A stretch of 64,000 nucleotides of DNA from Streptomyces sp. NBC_01431 (GTDB taxonomy: Bacteria; Actinomycetota; Actinomycetes; Streptomycetales; Streptomycetaceae): contig NZ_CP109496.1 in NCBI RefSeq assembly GCF_036231355.1, positions 5,766,001-5,830,000 on the forward strand, read 5' to 3'. The notes beneath the pieces are model-generated. The model had not been told where the DNA came from and did not search any database. It saw nothing but the letters and a program-made list of their open reading frames with translations. Of the stretch, positions 8,842 through 17,377 are shown piece after piece; position 1 is the stretch's first letter; every line of letters starts with the position of its first letter. The translations under genes were made by a program, and so were the position numbers.

Positions 8842-9863
8842 GCCGCGACCTCCTCGATCTCACGGTTGCCGTCCTGGGCGTCGGCGGTCTTGTGGCCGGT
8901 GATGGCCAGGAACACCTCGTCCAGGCTGGGCAGGTGGGTGCCTATGTGGGCGATGCCGTAACCGCGCGCGCCCAACAGGGCGACCACCGCGGTCAGTTGC
9001 TCGTCGCTGAGGATCGGGACGTTCAGGACGCCCTCGTCGGGGACGACCTGGGTGCCGGAGACCCCGTCGAGACCCGCCTCGGTGACGGCCCTGGCCATCG
9101 CGCCGAGCCGGTCCGGGTCGGTGGGCCGGACCTGCAGGGTGCGGCCGCCGACCTTCGCCTTCAGGTCGTTGACTTTGCCGTTGGCGATGACCTTGCCGCG
9201 GTCGATGACCGTCAGCTCGCTCGCGAGCTGCTCGGCCTCCTCCATGTACTGCGTGGTGAGCAGCACCGTGGCGCCCTCGGCGACCATCCGCTGCACCTCG
9301 TCCCACACCTCGTTGCGGGTCCGCGGGTCCAGGCCCGTGGTCGGCTCGTCCAGGTAGAGGACGGACGGGTTGCCGATCATGGAGGCGGCCAGGTCGAGCC
9401 GGCGGCGCATACCGCCGGAGTAGTTCATCGCGGGTCGCTTGGCGGCGTCCGTGAGCGAGAAGCGCTCCAGGAGTTCGTCGGCGCGGGCCCTCGCGTCCTT
9501 GCGGGACAGGTCGAGCAGCCGGCCGATCATGTACAGGTTCTCGCGGCCGGACAGCTTCTCGTCGACCGAGGCGTACTGCCCGGTCAGGCCGATGGTGCGG
9601 CGCAGCTGGCGGGGCTGCTTCACCACGTCGTACCCGGCGACGAAGGCGGTGCCGGAGTCCGGCACGAGCAGGGTGGACAGGCATCGGACGAGGGTGGTCT
9701 TGCCGGCGCCGTTGGGCCCGAGGACACCGAGGACGGTGCCTTCGCGGACATCCAGGTCGACGCCGTCCAGCGCCTTGGTGTCGCCGAAGTGCTTCACCAG
9801 CCCCCGTACGGAGACGGCGTTGCCCGCGCCGCCCTTGGTGGGGTTCTTGTCGATTCGCGTCAT
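8838..9863 (-). CDS. ABC transporter ATP-binding protein (DrrA-like)
   Basis: ATPase subunit, 341 residues, that powers the permease encoded immediately downstream. Seen in order: Walker A GPNGAGKTT (about residue 45), the ABC signature YSGGMRRRLD, Walker B VLYLDEPTTGLD, and an H-loop-like LLTTQYMEEAE. The ~120-residue C-terminal extension after the core is typical of DAN/Drr-type drug exporters. The ATG at 9863 is chosen over two upstream in-frame ATGs because homology-like sequence (MTRIDKNPT...) starts there. No strong ribosome site is visible, so the start is uncertain by a few codons. The gene forms a two-gene operon with the permease. Confidence 0.87.
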   Translation of the reverse strand: MTRIDKNPTKGGAGNAVSVRGLVKHFGDTKALDGVDLDVREGTVLGVLGPNGAGKTTLVRCLSTLLVPDSGTAFVAGYDVVKQPRQLRRTIGLTGQYASVDEKLSGRENLYMIGRLLDLSRKDARARADELLERFSLTDAAKRPAMNYSGGMRRRLDLAASMIGNPSVLYLDEPTTGLDPRTRNEVWDEVQRMVAEGATVLLTTQYMEEAEQLASELTVIDRGKVIANGKVNDLKAKVGGRTLQVRPTDPDRLGAMARAVTEAGLDGVSGTQVVPDEGVLNVPILSDEQLTAVVALLGARGYGIAHIGTHLPSLDEVFLAITGHKTADAQDGNREIEEVAA

Positions 9864-9943
9864 GGACATCAAGGTGCCAGCCGCCACCGACAAACGGCCG
9901 ACAGTGCGCCGACAGCCTGTGGACAAGCCGCCGACAGACGACG

Positions 9944-9977
9944 GACAGCCCGCCGAGGGGGGAGTCGGCGGGCTGTC
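9944..9977 (-). terminator. Terminator hairpin downstream of panB
   Basis: A perfect 13-bp stem (9944-9956 with 9965-9977) closes an 8-nt G-rich loop, 17 nt after the panB stop codon. There is no U-tract, as usual for Streptomyces terminators. Confidence 0.7.
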
Positions 9978-9993
9978 GTCGCAACCGCAGTGG

Positions 9994-10872
9994 CTAGTGG
10001 AAGGTGTGCTCCTCGGCGGGGAAGGCGCCCTGGACGACCTCGTCGGCGAAGGCCTTCGCCGCGTCCCCGAGGGACTGGCGCAGGTTCACGTACTGCTTGG
10101 TGAAGCGCGGCGTCTTGCCGGGGGTCAGGCCCACCATGTCGGTGTAGACGAGCACCTGCGCGTCGCACTCGATGCCCGCGCCGATGCCCACGGTCGGGAT
10201 GTGCAGCACCCGGGTCACCTCGGCCGCGAGCTCGGCCGGGACCAGCTCCAGGACCACCACGAAGGCACCCGCGTCCTGCACCGCCTTGGCGTCCCGCAGC
10301 AGCTGCTGGGCCGCCTCCTCGCCGCGGCCCTGCACCCGGTAGCCGAGCGTGTTCACGGACTGCGGGGTGAGGCCGATGTGGCCCATGACCGGGATGCCGG
10401 AGTCGGTGAGCAGCCGGATCTGCTCGTGCGAGCGCTCGCCGCCCTCCAGCTTGACCGCCCCGACGCCCGCGTCCTTGACCAGGCGCATGGCGCTGCGCAG
10501 CGCCTGGGTGGGGCCTTCCTGGTACGAGCCGAAGGGGAGGTCGCCGACGATGAGGGCACGCGAGGTGCCCCGTACGACGGCGGCCGAGAGCATGGTCATC
10601 TCGTCCAGGGTGACCGGGACGGTCGTCTCGTAGCCGAGGTGGCAGTTGCCCATGGAGTCGCCCACCAGCATGACAGGGATGCCGGCCTCGTCGAAGACGG
10701 ACGCCGTCATCGCGTCGTAGGCGGTGAGCATGGGCCACTTCTCGCCGCGCGCCTTGGCGGCGGCGATGTCGTGCACGGTGATCCGCCGGGTCCCCTTGCC
10801 TCCGTACAGCGCCTTGGGATTGCTGCTGTCGGGTGCCTTCGGGTCTTGGGCAGCCTGAAGTTGTTGCGTCAT
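9994..10872 (-). CDS. panB: 3-methyl-2-oxobutanoate hydroxymethyltransferase
   Basis: First committed step of pantothenate (vitamin B5/CoA) synthesis: transfers a hydroxymethyl group from 5,10-methylene-tetrahydrofolate to alpha-ketoisovalerate to make ketopantoate, in the cytoplasm. The 292-residue product has the family landmarks KWPMLTAYDAMTA (about residues 46-58), VGDSMGNCHLGYETT with the metal-binding aspartate, KLEGG, GHIGLTPQ and the VLELVP segment carrying the catalytic glutamate. AGGAG lies 8 nt before the ATG. It is a single gene with its own terminator and is divergent from the DHA2 exporter; panC and panD are not in the window. Confidence 0.95.
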   Translation of the reverse strand: MTQQLQAAQDPKAPDSSNPKALYGGKGTRRITVHDIAAAKARGEKWPMLTAYDAMTASVFDEAGIPVMLVGDSMGNCHLGYETTVPVTLDEMTMLSAAVVRGTSRALIVGDLPFGSYQEGPTQALRSAMRLVKDAGVGAVKLEGGERSHEQIRLLTDSGIPVMGHIGLTPQSVNTLGYRVQGRGEEAAQQLLRDAKAVQDAGAFVVVLELVPAELAAEVTRVLHIPTVGIGAGIECDAQVLVYTDMVGLTPGKTPRFTKQYVNLRQSLGDAAKAFADEVVQGAFPAEEHTFH

Positions 10873-11025
10873 CGCAACGGCTCCTGTTCGTCATCTCGAA
10901 GCGCCCTTACGGCGTCTCCGGACCACTTCCATGGTGGCATCCCGTGCCCCCTGCCGGGAAGTGGGTGCCAGGAACGCGAACCGGCCACCGCGTGACCCCG
11001 GTGTCCGAAAGTAAAGAACTCATCT

Positions 11026-11044
11026 ATACGAGACGGTTCCGTAT
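11026..11044 (+). promoter_or_regulatory. TetR-type operator in the DHA2 exporter promoter
   Basis: A 19-bp dyad centred on 11035: ATACGAGAC, one central base, GTTCCGTAT (7 of 9 arm positions pair). It occupies the predicted -35 region of the exporter promoter, so a bound repressor would block RNA polymerase. The TetR gene two positions downstream is the natural candidate to bind it. Confidence 0.5.
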
Positions 11045-11054
11045 CGAAATGTTC

Positions 11055-11060
11055 TAGGCT
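11055..11060 (+). promoter_or_regulatory. -10 box of the DHA2 exporter (leaderless)
   Basis: TAGGCT ends 7 nt before the ATG at 11068. The -35 region falls within the operator-like dyad at 11026-11044 and has no good TTGACn match. Confidence 0.5.
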
Positions 11061-11067
11061 GAAGAAC

Positions 11068-12675
11068 ATGTCAACAACGCCTGCCGCGTCCGGTGCGCCG
11101 GCCGCACCCCGGATACCCGAAGCCGTCCACCGCAGACGCTGGGCGATCCTCGCCGTCCTCATGCTCAGCCTGCTCATCGTCGTCCTCGACAACTCGATCC
11201 TGAACGTCGCCGTCAAGACGATCGCCAGCCCCGCCCCCACCGGCCTCGGCGCCACCCAGAGCCAGCTGGAGTGGGCGATCAACGCCTACACCCTGGTCTT
11301 CGCCGGGCTGCTCTTCACCTCGGGCCTGCTCGGCGACCGGCTCGGCCGCAAGAAGATCCTGCTCTTCGGCATCACGGTCTTCGGCCTGGGCTCGGTGCTC
11401 GCCGCCTTCTCCGACTCCTCGGGCCAACTCATCGCGTTCCGCGCCCTGATGGGCCTCGGCGGCGCCTTCGTGATGCCCGCCACCCTCGCCGTCCTCATGA
11501 ACGTCTTCGAGCGCGAGGAGCAGCCCAAGGCGATCGGCATCTGGGCCGGCGGGGTGGGCCTCGCCATCGCGATCGGCCCGATCACCGGCGGCGTCCTGCT
11601 CCAGCACTTCTGGTGGGGCTCGGTCTTCCTGGTCAACGTGCCGGTCGTGCTCATCGCGCTGATCGCCATGGTCGTCCTCGTACCGGACTCCCGGGACCCC
11701 AGGCCCGGCAGGCTCGACCCGGTGGGCGTGCTGCTCTCCGTGGTGGGCCTGGTCCTGCTCGTGTACGGCATCATCCACGGCGGCCAGCTGGCGGACTTCA
11801 CCGACACCACGGTGCTCGCCACCATCCTCGCGGGCGTCGCGGTGCTCGTCGGCTTCGTCGTGTACGAGAAGCGCAGCGACCACCCCGCCCTCGACATGGC
11901 CTACTTCAAGAAGCCCGCGTTCTCGGCCGCCGTCGTCGCCATCGCGCTGACCTTCTTCGCGCTGATGGGCGTGACCTTCTTCTCGGTCTTCTACATGCAG
12001 AGCGTGCGCGGCTACAGCGCCCTTCAGTCCGGCCTGCTCATCCTGCCGCTCGCCGTCGCCCAGATGGTCTTCGCGCCGCGGGCCCGGCTCGTGGTGGATC
12101 GGTTCGGCGCCCGCGCGGTCTGCACCGCCGGTCTCGTCCTGGTGGCCGTCGGCCTCGCGGCCTTCGCGCTGTTCGACACCAACACCCCGATCTGGCTCAT
12201 GGAGGTCGTCTTCTTCCTCCAGGGCACCGGAATGGCCCACATCATGCCGCCGGTCACCGTCTCGATCATGCAGTCGCTGCCGCGCGAGAAGGCCGGCTCG
12301 GGATCGGCCGTCAACAACACCTTCCGCCAGGTCGGCGGCGCGCTCGGAGTGGCCGTGCTCGGCTCGGTGCTCTCCACCGTCTACCGCGGCGACATCGAGG
12401 GCCACCTCGGCGTCGTCCCCGAAGGGGCCCGCAAGGCGGCCGGCGAGTCCATCGAGGCGACCCTCGGCATCGCCGAGAAGCTCGGTCCCGCCGGCCGGTC
12501 CCTGATCGACCCGGCCAAGGACGCCTTCATCCACGCCATGCACGTCACCGCCCTCTCCTCGTCCGGGGTGGCCCTGCTCGGCGCGGTCGTCGTCCTGTTG
12601 TTCCTGCCAGGCAAGCCGCCCGTCCAGGACGCCCCCACGGCCGAGGAGCGTCCCGCCGAGGCCGCCCGCCGGTAG
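11068..12675 (+). CDS. DHA2-family MFS multidrug exporter (EmrB/QacA type)
   Basis: A 535-residue proton:drug antiporter with 14 predicted hydrophobic segments. Diagnostic features: the first helix VVLDNSILNVAV (motif D1, usually LDxTIVNVALP), the SQLEWAINAYTLVFAG segment, GLLGDRLGRKKIL (motif A), and a GxxxGPxxGG-like motif C (GLAIAIGPITGGVLLQ). It should pump drugs or secondary metabolites across the cytoplasmic membrane. A leaderless start is likely (TAGGCT 7 nt upstream). A TetR gene follows 50 nt downstream on the same strand and a TetR-like dyad covers the promoter, so repression relieved by the substrate is the likely control. Confidence 0.9.
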   Translation: MSTTPAASGAPAAPRIPEAVHRRRWAILAVLMLSLLIVVLDNSILNVAVKTIASPAPTGLGATQSQLEWAINAYTLVFAGLLFTSGLLGDRLGRKKILLFGITVFGLGSVLAAFSDSSGQLIAFRALMGLGGAFVMPATLAVLMNVFEREEQPKAIGIWAGGVGLAIAIGPITGGVLLQHFWWGSVFLVNVPVVLIALIAMVVLVPDSRDPRPGRLDPVGVLLSVVGLVLLVYGIIHGGQLADFTDTTVLATILAGVAVLVGFVVYEKRSDHPALDMAYFKKPAFSAAVVAIALTFFALMGVTFFSVFYMQSVRGYSALQSGLLILPLAVAQMVFAPRARLVVDRFGARAVCTAGLVLVAVGLAAFALFDTNTPIWLMEVVFFLQGTGMAHIMPPVTVSIMQSLPREKAGSGSAVNNTFRQVGGALGVAVLGSVLSTVYRGDIEGHLGVVPEGARKAAGESIEATLGIAEKLGPAGRSLIDPAKDAFIHAMHVTALSSSGVALLGAVVVLLFLPGKPPVQDAPTAEERPAEAARR

Positions 12676-12725
12676 GGCGCGGCCTTCGGCGACAATGCGG
12701 GTCGGCGAGAAGAAGCGGAGCGGGC

Positions 12726-13346
12726 GTGACCCTGATGGACAAGCACCACAACACCGGCGAACCGAGGCGCGGGCGGCCCCGCTCCGAGGCTGTGGAGCGG
12801 CAGATCCTCCAGGCCGTGATCACGTTGCTCGAAGAGGGCGTATCGCTCGCCGACCTCTCCATCGAACGCATCGCCCGCACCGCCGGCGTCGGCAAGGCCA
12901 CCATCTACCGGCGCTGGGCCGGCAAGGAGGAGCTGTACGTCGAGGTCGTCCAGTCCATGGAGTCGCCGTCCCCGCCGCTGCCCGGCCACTCGCTGCGCGA
13001 CGATCTGATCGCCATGGTCGAGAACGTGCGCCGGCGCAGCGCCGCCAAGCAGTCCTCGGCCCTGCTGCACAACGTCTTCGCCCAGATGCAGAGTTATCCC
13101 AAGCTCTGGTCGAAGTACCACAGCCTGGTCATCGACCCCCGCCGCGAACTCCTCGACGAGGTGCTGCGGCGGGGCGTCGAGAACGGCGAGATCCGCGCCG
13201 GTGTCGATCTCGAAATGGCCGGTGACCTCTTCGTCGCCCCGATGCTGGTCCGCACGATGATGCGGCCGGACACCGAACTGCCGGGGCCCGAACTCGCCGA
13301 GCGCATCGTCGACGCCGTCCTCGAAGGGCTGCGCCCGGCCCGCTGA
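12726..13346 (+). CDS. TetR-family transcriptional regulator (local regulator of the DHA2 exporter)
   Basis: A 206-residue repressor-type protein. After a basic N-terminal arm (RRGRPRSEAVE), residues about 25-65 form the TetR helix-turn-helix: ...LSIERIARTAGVGKATIYRRWAGKEELYVE, where GVGKATIYRRW is the recognition helix. The C-terminal ligand/dimer domain resembles the TetR_C_33-like group (RRELLDEVLRRGVENGEIRAGVD). The GTG at 12726 is preferred over the ATG at 12735 because GGAG sits 5 nt before it. Its position directly behind the exporter gene suggests it represses the exporter via the dyad at 11026 and itself by read-through; this is inferred. Confidence 0.87.
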   Translation: MTLMDKHHNTGEPRRGRPRSEAVERQILQAVITLLEEGVSLADLSIERIARTAGVGKATIYRRWAGKEELYVEVVQSMESPSPPLPGHSLRDDLIAMVENVRRRSAAKQSSALLHNVFAQMQSYPKLWSKYHSLVIDPRRELLDEVLRRGVENGEIRAGVDLEMAGDLFVAPMLVRTMMRPDTELPGPELAERIVDAVLEGLRPAR

Positions 13347-13414
13347 TTATGCGCGTTTTGTCACAGGGCCCCCCGCGCGGGTCCCGCCTGGAACCCGGTA
13401 CCCCAGCCGGTCGT

Positions 13415-13457
13415 CCTGCTGGCCGTACGGCTTTCGTACGAGGAGTACGGCAGCAGG
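13415..13457. terminator. Imperfect long hairpin between TetR and EEP genes
   Basis: CCTGCTG(G)CCGTAC at 13415-13428 pairs with GTACGGCAGCAGG at 13445-13457 with one bulged G. The 16-nt loop contains CGTACG. It lies 70 nt after the TetR stop and upstream of the TAGGGT box of the next gene, so it most likely terminates the exporter operon. Confidence 0.5.
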
Positions 13458-13477
13458 GAAAGCCACCCGACTTCGCC

Positions 13478-13483
13478 TAGGGT
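13478..13483 (+). promoter_or_regulatory. Candidate -10 box for the EEP-family gene
   Basis: TAGGGT placed 44 nt before the ATG at 13528. No convincing -35 partner was found at 16-18 nt spacing. Confidence 0.35.
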
Positions 13484-13527
13484 CGACAGCGGAGACGGTG
13501 TGCGGTGACAGCAGTGAGGACAGCGGT

Positions 13528-14550
13528 ATGGCGCGGGCGTATGTGACGGAGACGGGCGACGGCGGCGCGGAGGGCGAGCGCACCAGGTCCCGGGTCCAGC
13601 GCCTGCTCGACGGTTGGCGGGGTGATCCCGGCATCTGGCGCCGGGGGCTGGTGCTCGCCGGACTCGCCGTGCTGATCGCGCTGGTGATGATCCTGCACTC
13701 CAGGATCCCCAACTCCGTCGGCAACCTCGGCTCGCTCTCCGAGACCTTCCTGCCGTGGCTGGCCGTGTTCCTGCCGGTCCTGCTCGGCCTCGCGCTGTGG
13801 CGCCGCTCGGCGACCGCGCTGATCGCGCTGCTGCTCCCGACGATCATCTGGCTCAACATGTTCGGCGGGCTCGTGACGGACAAGCAGAGCGCGGGCGGCA
13901 ACCTGATCGTGGCGACCCACAACGTGAACGCCGAGAACCCCGACCCGGCCGGCACCGCCCGTCAGGTCGCGGCCTCCGGCGCCCAGGTGCTCGCCCTGGA
14001 GGAGATCCCCGGCGACAAGGTCGAGGCGTACAAGAAGGCGCTGGCAGACCTCTACCCGTACCACTCGGTGCAGGGCACGGTGGGCCTGTGGTCCAAGTAC
14101 GAGATGAGCGACAGCCGGCCCGTCGACATCAAGATGGGCTGGACCCGCGCGATGCGCTCGACGCTCAGGACCCCCTCCGGTGACATCGCGGTGTACGTCG
14201 CCCACATGCCCTCGGTACGGGTCAAGGTGAACGCCGGGTTCACCGCCAACCAGCGCGACAACAGCGCCTACACGCTGGGCGAGGCGATCTCCGCCGAGCC
14301 GCTCAAGAAGGTGGTCCTGCTCGGCGACCTCAACGGCACGATGAACGACCGCTCGCTGAACAACATCACCGCGCAGATGCGCTCCACGCAGGGCGCCGCG
14401 GGCAACGGCTTCGGCTTCAGCTGGCCGGCCGCGTTCCCGATGGCCCGCATCGACCAGATCATGGTCAAGGGCATCGAGCCGAAGTCCTCGTGGACCCTGC
14501 CGAAGACCGGCAGCGACCACCTGCCGGTCGCGGCGCGGCTCCAAGTGTGA
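13528..14550 (+). CDS. Membrane-anchored endonuclease/exonuclease/phosphatase family protein
   Basis: A 340-residue protein whose N-terminus has three hydrophobic segments (about residues 40-60, 68-88, 90-110) and whose remaining ~220 residues form an EEP (DNase I-like) domain facing outward. Visible EEP signatures: LIVATHNVNAENPD (first strand with catalytic Asn), LEEIPG with the metal-binding Glu, VYVAHMPS, LLGDLNGT with the Asp/Asn pair, and the terminal GSDHLPV with catalytic Asp-His. It is probably an extracytoplasmic nuclease or phosphodiesterase; the substrate cannot be read from sequence. GAGGA lies 7 nt before the ATG. Confidence 0.85.
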   Translation: MARAYVTETGDGGAEGERTRSRVQRLLDGWRGDPGIWRRGLVLAGLAVLIALVMILHSRIPNSVGNLGSLSETFLPWLAVFLPVLLGLALWRRSATALIALLLPTIIWLNMFGGLVTDKQSAGGNLIVATHNVNAENPDPAGTARQVAASGAQVLALEEIPGDKVEAYKKALADLYPYHSVQGTVGLWSKYEMSDSRPVDIKMGWTRAMRSTLRTPSGDIAVYVAHMPSVRVKVNAGFTANQRDNSAYTLGEAISAEPLKKVVLLGDLNGTMNDRSLNNITAQMRSTQGAAGNGFGFSWPAAFPMARIDQIMVKGIEPKSSWTLPKTGSDHLPVAARLQV

Positions 14551-14553
14551 GAA

Positions 14554-14579
14554 AAGGGCGCCCCGTTGAGGGCGCCCTT
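14554..14579. terminator. Bidirectional terminator between EEP gene and nadE
   Basis: A perfect 10-bp stem AAGGGCGCCC / GGGCGCCCTT (14554-14563 with 14570-14579) and a 6-nt loop, flanked by A-rich sequence on the left and CTTCTC on the right. It sits between two converging genes. Confidence 0.75.
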
Positions 14580-14588
14580 CTCGGTGGC

Positions 14589-16340
14589 TCAGAGCGCCTC
14601 GCGCCAGCGGTTGGTGATCGGCAGCCGGCGGTCCTTGCCGAAGCCCTTCGCCGAGATCTTCGTGCCCGGCGGGTACTGGCGGCGCTTGTACTCCGCGGTG
14701 TCCACCATCCGCAGCGTCTTGGTCACCAACTCCCGGTCGTAGCCGGCCGCCACGATCGCGTCGGCGCCCTGGTCCTGGTCGACGTACATGGAAAGGATCG
14801 CGTCCAGGACCGGGTAGTCGGGCAGCGAGTCCGTGTCGATCTGACCCGGCCGGAGCTCGGCGCTCGGGGGCTTGGTGATCGAGTTCTCCGGGATCGGCGG
14901 GGCCTGGCCGCGCTCGGCCGCCGCCCGGTTGCGCCACTCGGCGAGCCGGAAGACCGAGGTCTTGTAGACGTCCTTGATCGGGCCGTAGGCGCCCACCGAG
15001 TCGCCGTACAGCGTCGAATACCCCACCGCCAGCTCGGACTTGTTGCCCGGGGCCAGCACGATGTGACCCTCCTGGTTGGAGAGCGCCATCAGCATGGTGC
15101 CGCGCAGCCGCGACTGGAGGTTCTCCTCGGCCAGGCCGGTGAGAGAGAGGGAGCCCAGGTAGGCGTCGAACATCGGCTCAATGGGGACGGTGCGGAGGTT
15201 CAGCCCCGTACGGCGCGCGAGTTCCTCCGCGTCGCCCCGGGAGTGCTCCGACGAGTACTTCGACGGCATGGACACGCCGTACACGTTCGCAGCGCCCAGC
15301 GCGTCACAGGCGATCGCGGCGACCAGGGCCGAGTCGATGCCGCCGGACAGGCCGATCAGGACGGACCGGAAGCCGTTCTTCGCGGCGTACGCCCGCAGGC
15401 CCACCACCAGCGCCGAGTAGACCTCCTCGTCGTCGTCCAGGCGATCCGCGTAGCCGCCGGTCAGCTCCGGCTCGTACGCCGCCACCGGCTCCTCGGAGAT
15501 CACCACGTGGTCGATGCGCAGACCGTCGTCCACCACGCCGGAGGGCGCCGGGCCCGCGGCCGGCAGGTCCAGGTCCAGGATGACCGAGCCCTCGGAGAAC
15601 TGCGGTGCCCGCGCCACGACTTCGCCGTCCGCGTCCACCACGATCGAGTCGCCGTCGAAGACCAGCTCGTCCTGGCCGCCGATGGTCGCCACGTACGCGA
15701 GCGTGCAGCCGGCCTCCTGGGCCCGCTTGCGGACCAGTTCGAGCCGGCTGTCGTCCTTGTTCTGCTCGTACGGCGAGGCGTTGATGGAGATCAGCAGTCC
15801 GGCACCGGCGGAGCGGGTGGCCGGCACCCGGCCGCCGTCCTGCCACAGGTCCTCGCAGATGGCGAGGGCGACATCGATGCCGCGCACCCGCACGACGGGC
15901 AGGGTGTCGCCCGGCACGAAGTAGCGGAATTCGTCGAAGACGCCGTAGTTGGGCAGGTGGTGCTTGGCGAAGGTGAGCACGACCATGCCGCGGTGCAGCA
16001 CGGCGGCCGCGTTCTGCGGGGCGCCCGCGGGCCGGCCGAGCCGGGGAGTGGCGGACGCGGCTCGGTCCAGGTACCCGACGACCACCGGGACGTCCCCGAA
16101 GCCCTCGGCGTCCAGGCGCACCGCGAGCGTCGTCAGCGCCTCGCGGGAGGCTTCCACGAAGGAGGACCGAAGGGCCAGGTCCTCGACGGGATAGCCGGTC
16201 AGAATCATCTCGGGGAACGCGACGAGGTGCGCCCCCTGCTCGGCGGAGTGCCGGGTCCAGTGCACGATCGCCTCGGTGTTGCCGGCGATGTCGCCGACCG
16301 TCGAGTCGATCTGATTCAGGGCGAGACGTAGTTGAGGCAC
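14589..16340 (-). CDS. nadE: Glutamine-dependent NAD+ synthetase
   Basis: Last step of NAD synthesis: amidates nicotinic acid adenine dinucleotide using ATP and ammonia channelled from glutamine. The 583-residue, two-domain form is seen. The N-terminal nitrilase-like glutaminase has the Glu-Lys-Cys triad in FPEMILTGYP, AKHHLPNYG and LAICEDLW (residues about 45-180). The C-terminal synthetase has the PPi loop GLSGGIDSAL near residue 325 and GTMLMALSNQEGHIVLAPGN further on. The start is GTG with TACACT 6 nt upstream, so a leaderless mRNA is likely. It is convergent with the EEP gene. Confidence 0.95.
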   Translation of the reverse strand: MPQLRLALNQIDSTVGDIAGNTEAIVHWTRHSAEQGAHLVAFPEMILTGYPVEDLALRSSFVEASREALTTLAVRLDAEGFGDVPVVVGYLDRAASATPRLGRPAGAPQNAAAVLHRGMVVLTFAKHHLPNYGVFDEFRYFVPGDTLPVVRVRGIDVALAICEDLWQDGGRVPATRSAGAGLLISINASPYEQNKDDSRLELVRKRAQEAGCTLAYVATIGGQDELVFDGDSIVVDADGEVVARAPQFSEGSVILDLDLPAAGPAPSGVVDDGLRIDHVVISEEPVAAYEPELTGGYADRLDDDEEVYSALVVGLRAYAAKNGFRSVLIGLSGGIDSALVAAIACDALGAANVYGVSMPSKYSSEHSRGDAEELARRTGLNLRTVPIEPMFDAYLGSLSLTGLAEENLQSRLRGTMLMALSNQEGHIVLAPGNKSELAVGYSTLYGDSVGAYGPIKDVYKTSVFRLAEWRNRAAAERGQAPPIPENSITKPPSAELRPGQIDTDSLPDYPVLDAILSMYVDQDQGADAIVAAGYDRELVTKTLRMVDTAEYKRRQYPPGTKISAKGFGKDRRLPITNRWREAL

Positions 16341-16346
16341 CCCGCC

Positions 16347-16352
16347 AGTGTA
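16347..16352 (-). promoter_or_regulatory. -10 box of nadE (leaderless)
   Basis: TACACT on the minus strand ends 6 nt before the GTG start of nadE, so the transcript would start at the GTG. Confidence 0.45.
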
Positions 16353-16416
16353 ATCGTCAATGCGACGCGATGGGGGGACACGGAGTCGCGGGGCGCCTCG
16401 CCGGGCGCGGCACGGG

Positions 16417-17235
16417 TCAGCCGGAGAGCGGGCCGCTCCACGTCTTCTCGTCGTACTTCACCGTCTGCGGGCCGATCTGGAGGTCCACCGTCCTGGTGCC
16501 CGGCGGCAGCGAGAACGCGAACGCGCCGGTGGCCTCCCGGCCCGGCTCCAGGGCGCCCGCGAACATCGTCGTCGCGTGCGAGTTGTCGTAGATGGCGTCG
16601 GCCTCGATGCCGTCACTGCCCAGGACGGTCGGCAGTGCCGAGGTGATGTCGATCTTCCGCTGGCTGCCGTTCACGATGGTGACGGTGAACCGGATCTCCT
16701 TGTTCCCCTTCTTGTGGCCCGTGGCGAACTTGTCGGGCGTGTACGGGACCGGCTTGGAGACGGTGACCTCCACGCCGTCCGGGTAGCGGTACGTCGCGCC
16801 GAAAGGCTGCTTCTTGACGGGCGGGGTGCTCGCCGACTGCCGCGGCCCCGGCGCGGGCGCCGCGGCGCTCTTGGACGGACTGGCCGACGTGCCGCCCTTG
16901 AGGTCGTGCGCCACCTCCTTGGCGAACCCCGCGCTGACGGCCAGGCCGACGATCCCGAGCGCGGTCGCGAGCGTGCCCACCACGATCCCGGCCAGGGGCA
17001 GTTTCCTGGTGGCGGCCCGGCCCCGGCGCGCCCGGCGGAGCCCGAGCAGGCCCAGCACCAGAGCACTCACGCCGAGCGGGCCCGATATCCAGAACAGGAA
17101 CGGCACCAGACCGAAGCCCGTGCCCAGGACGCCGACGACCAGCGACGCGACGCCCAGAGAGCCCCCCTCGCGCTGCGAGGGGGCCTGCGGCGGCCCCCAC
17201 TGAGACTGGTCGGGGGAGTTGACGGGCAGGGTCAT
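16417..17235 (-). CDS. DUF4190/DUF4352-like membrane-anchored protein
   Basis: A 272-residue protein. A proline- and glutamine-rich cytoplasmic N-terminus (about 30 residues) is followed by two hydrophobic segments (about 30-62 and 78-100) of the DUF4190 type (GLRRARRGRA between them), an Ala/Pro/Ser-rich linker, and a ~130-residue beta-rich outer domain resembling DUF4352 (EIRFTVTIVNGSQRKIDI; GREATGAFAFSLPPGTRTVDLQIGP). The outer domain is an immunoglobulin-like fold thought to sit at the cell surface. No catalytic motif is seen. It is divergent from the DUF998 gene. The function is unknown. Confidence 0.7.
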   Translation of the reverse strand: MTLPVNSPDQSQWGPPQAPSQREGGSLGVASLVVGVLGTGFGLVPFLFWISGPLGVSALVLGLLGLRRARRGRAATRKLPLAGIVVGTLATALGIVGLAVSAGFAKEVAHDLKGGTSASPSKSAAAPAPGPRQSASTPPVKKQPFGATYRYPDGVEVTVSKPVPYTPDKFATGHKKGNKEIRFTVTIVNGSQRKIDITSALPTVLGSDGIEADAIYDNSHATTMFAGALEPGREATGAFAFSLPPGTRTVDLQIGPQTVKYDEKTWSGPLSG

Positions 17236-17377
17236 GGGGGAGTCCTTCGGTGATCCATTTTTGCGGATCACCCTACGGCCCGAGGTGCGGGACCCGGACG
17301 CCGAGCCGCCATGGGGTCGGGCTGGGTGCGTCCGGAACACCGGTGACCGTGGCCGCCCCCGTAGCATTGGCCCCACT

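Noticed and set aside
11077..12543. Large minus-strand open frame inside the DHA2 exporter gene
   Set aside because: Its product is a His/Asp/Gly-rich low-complexity string typical of shadow frames.
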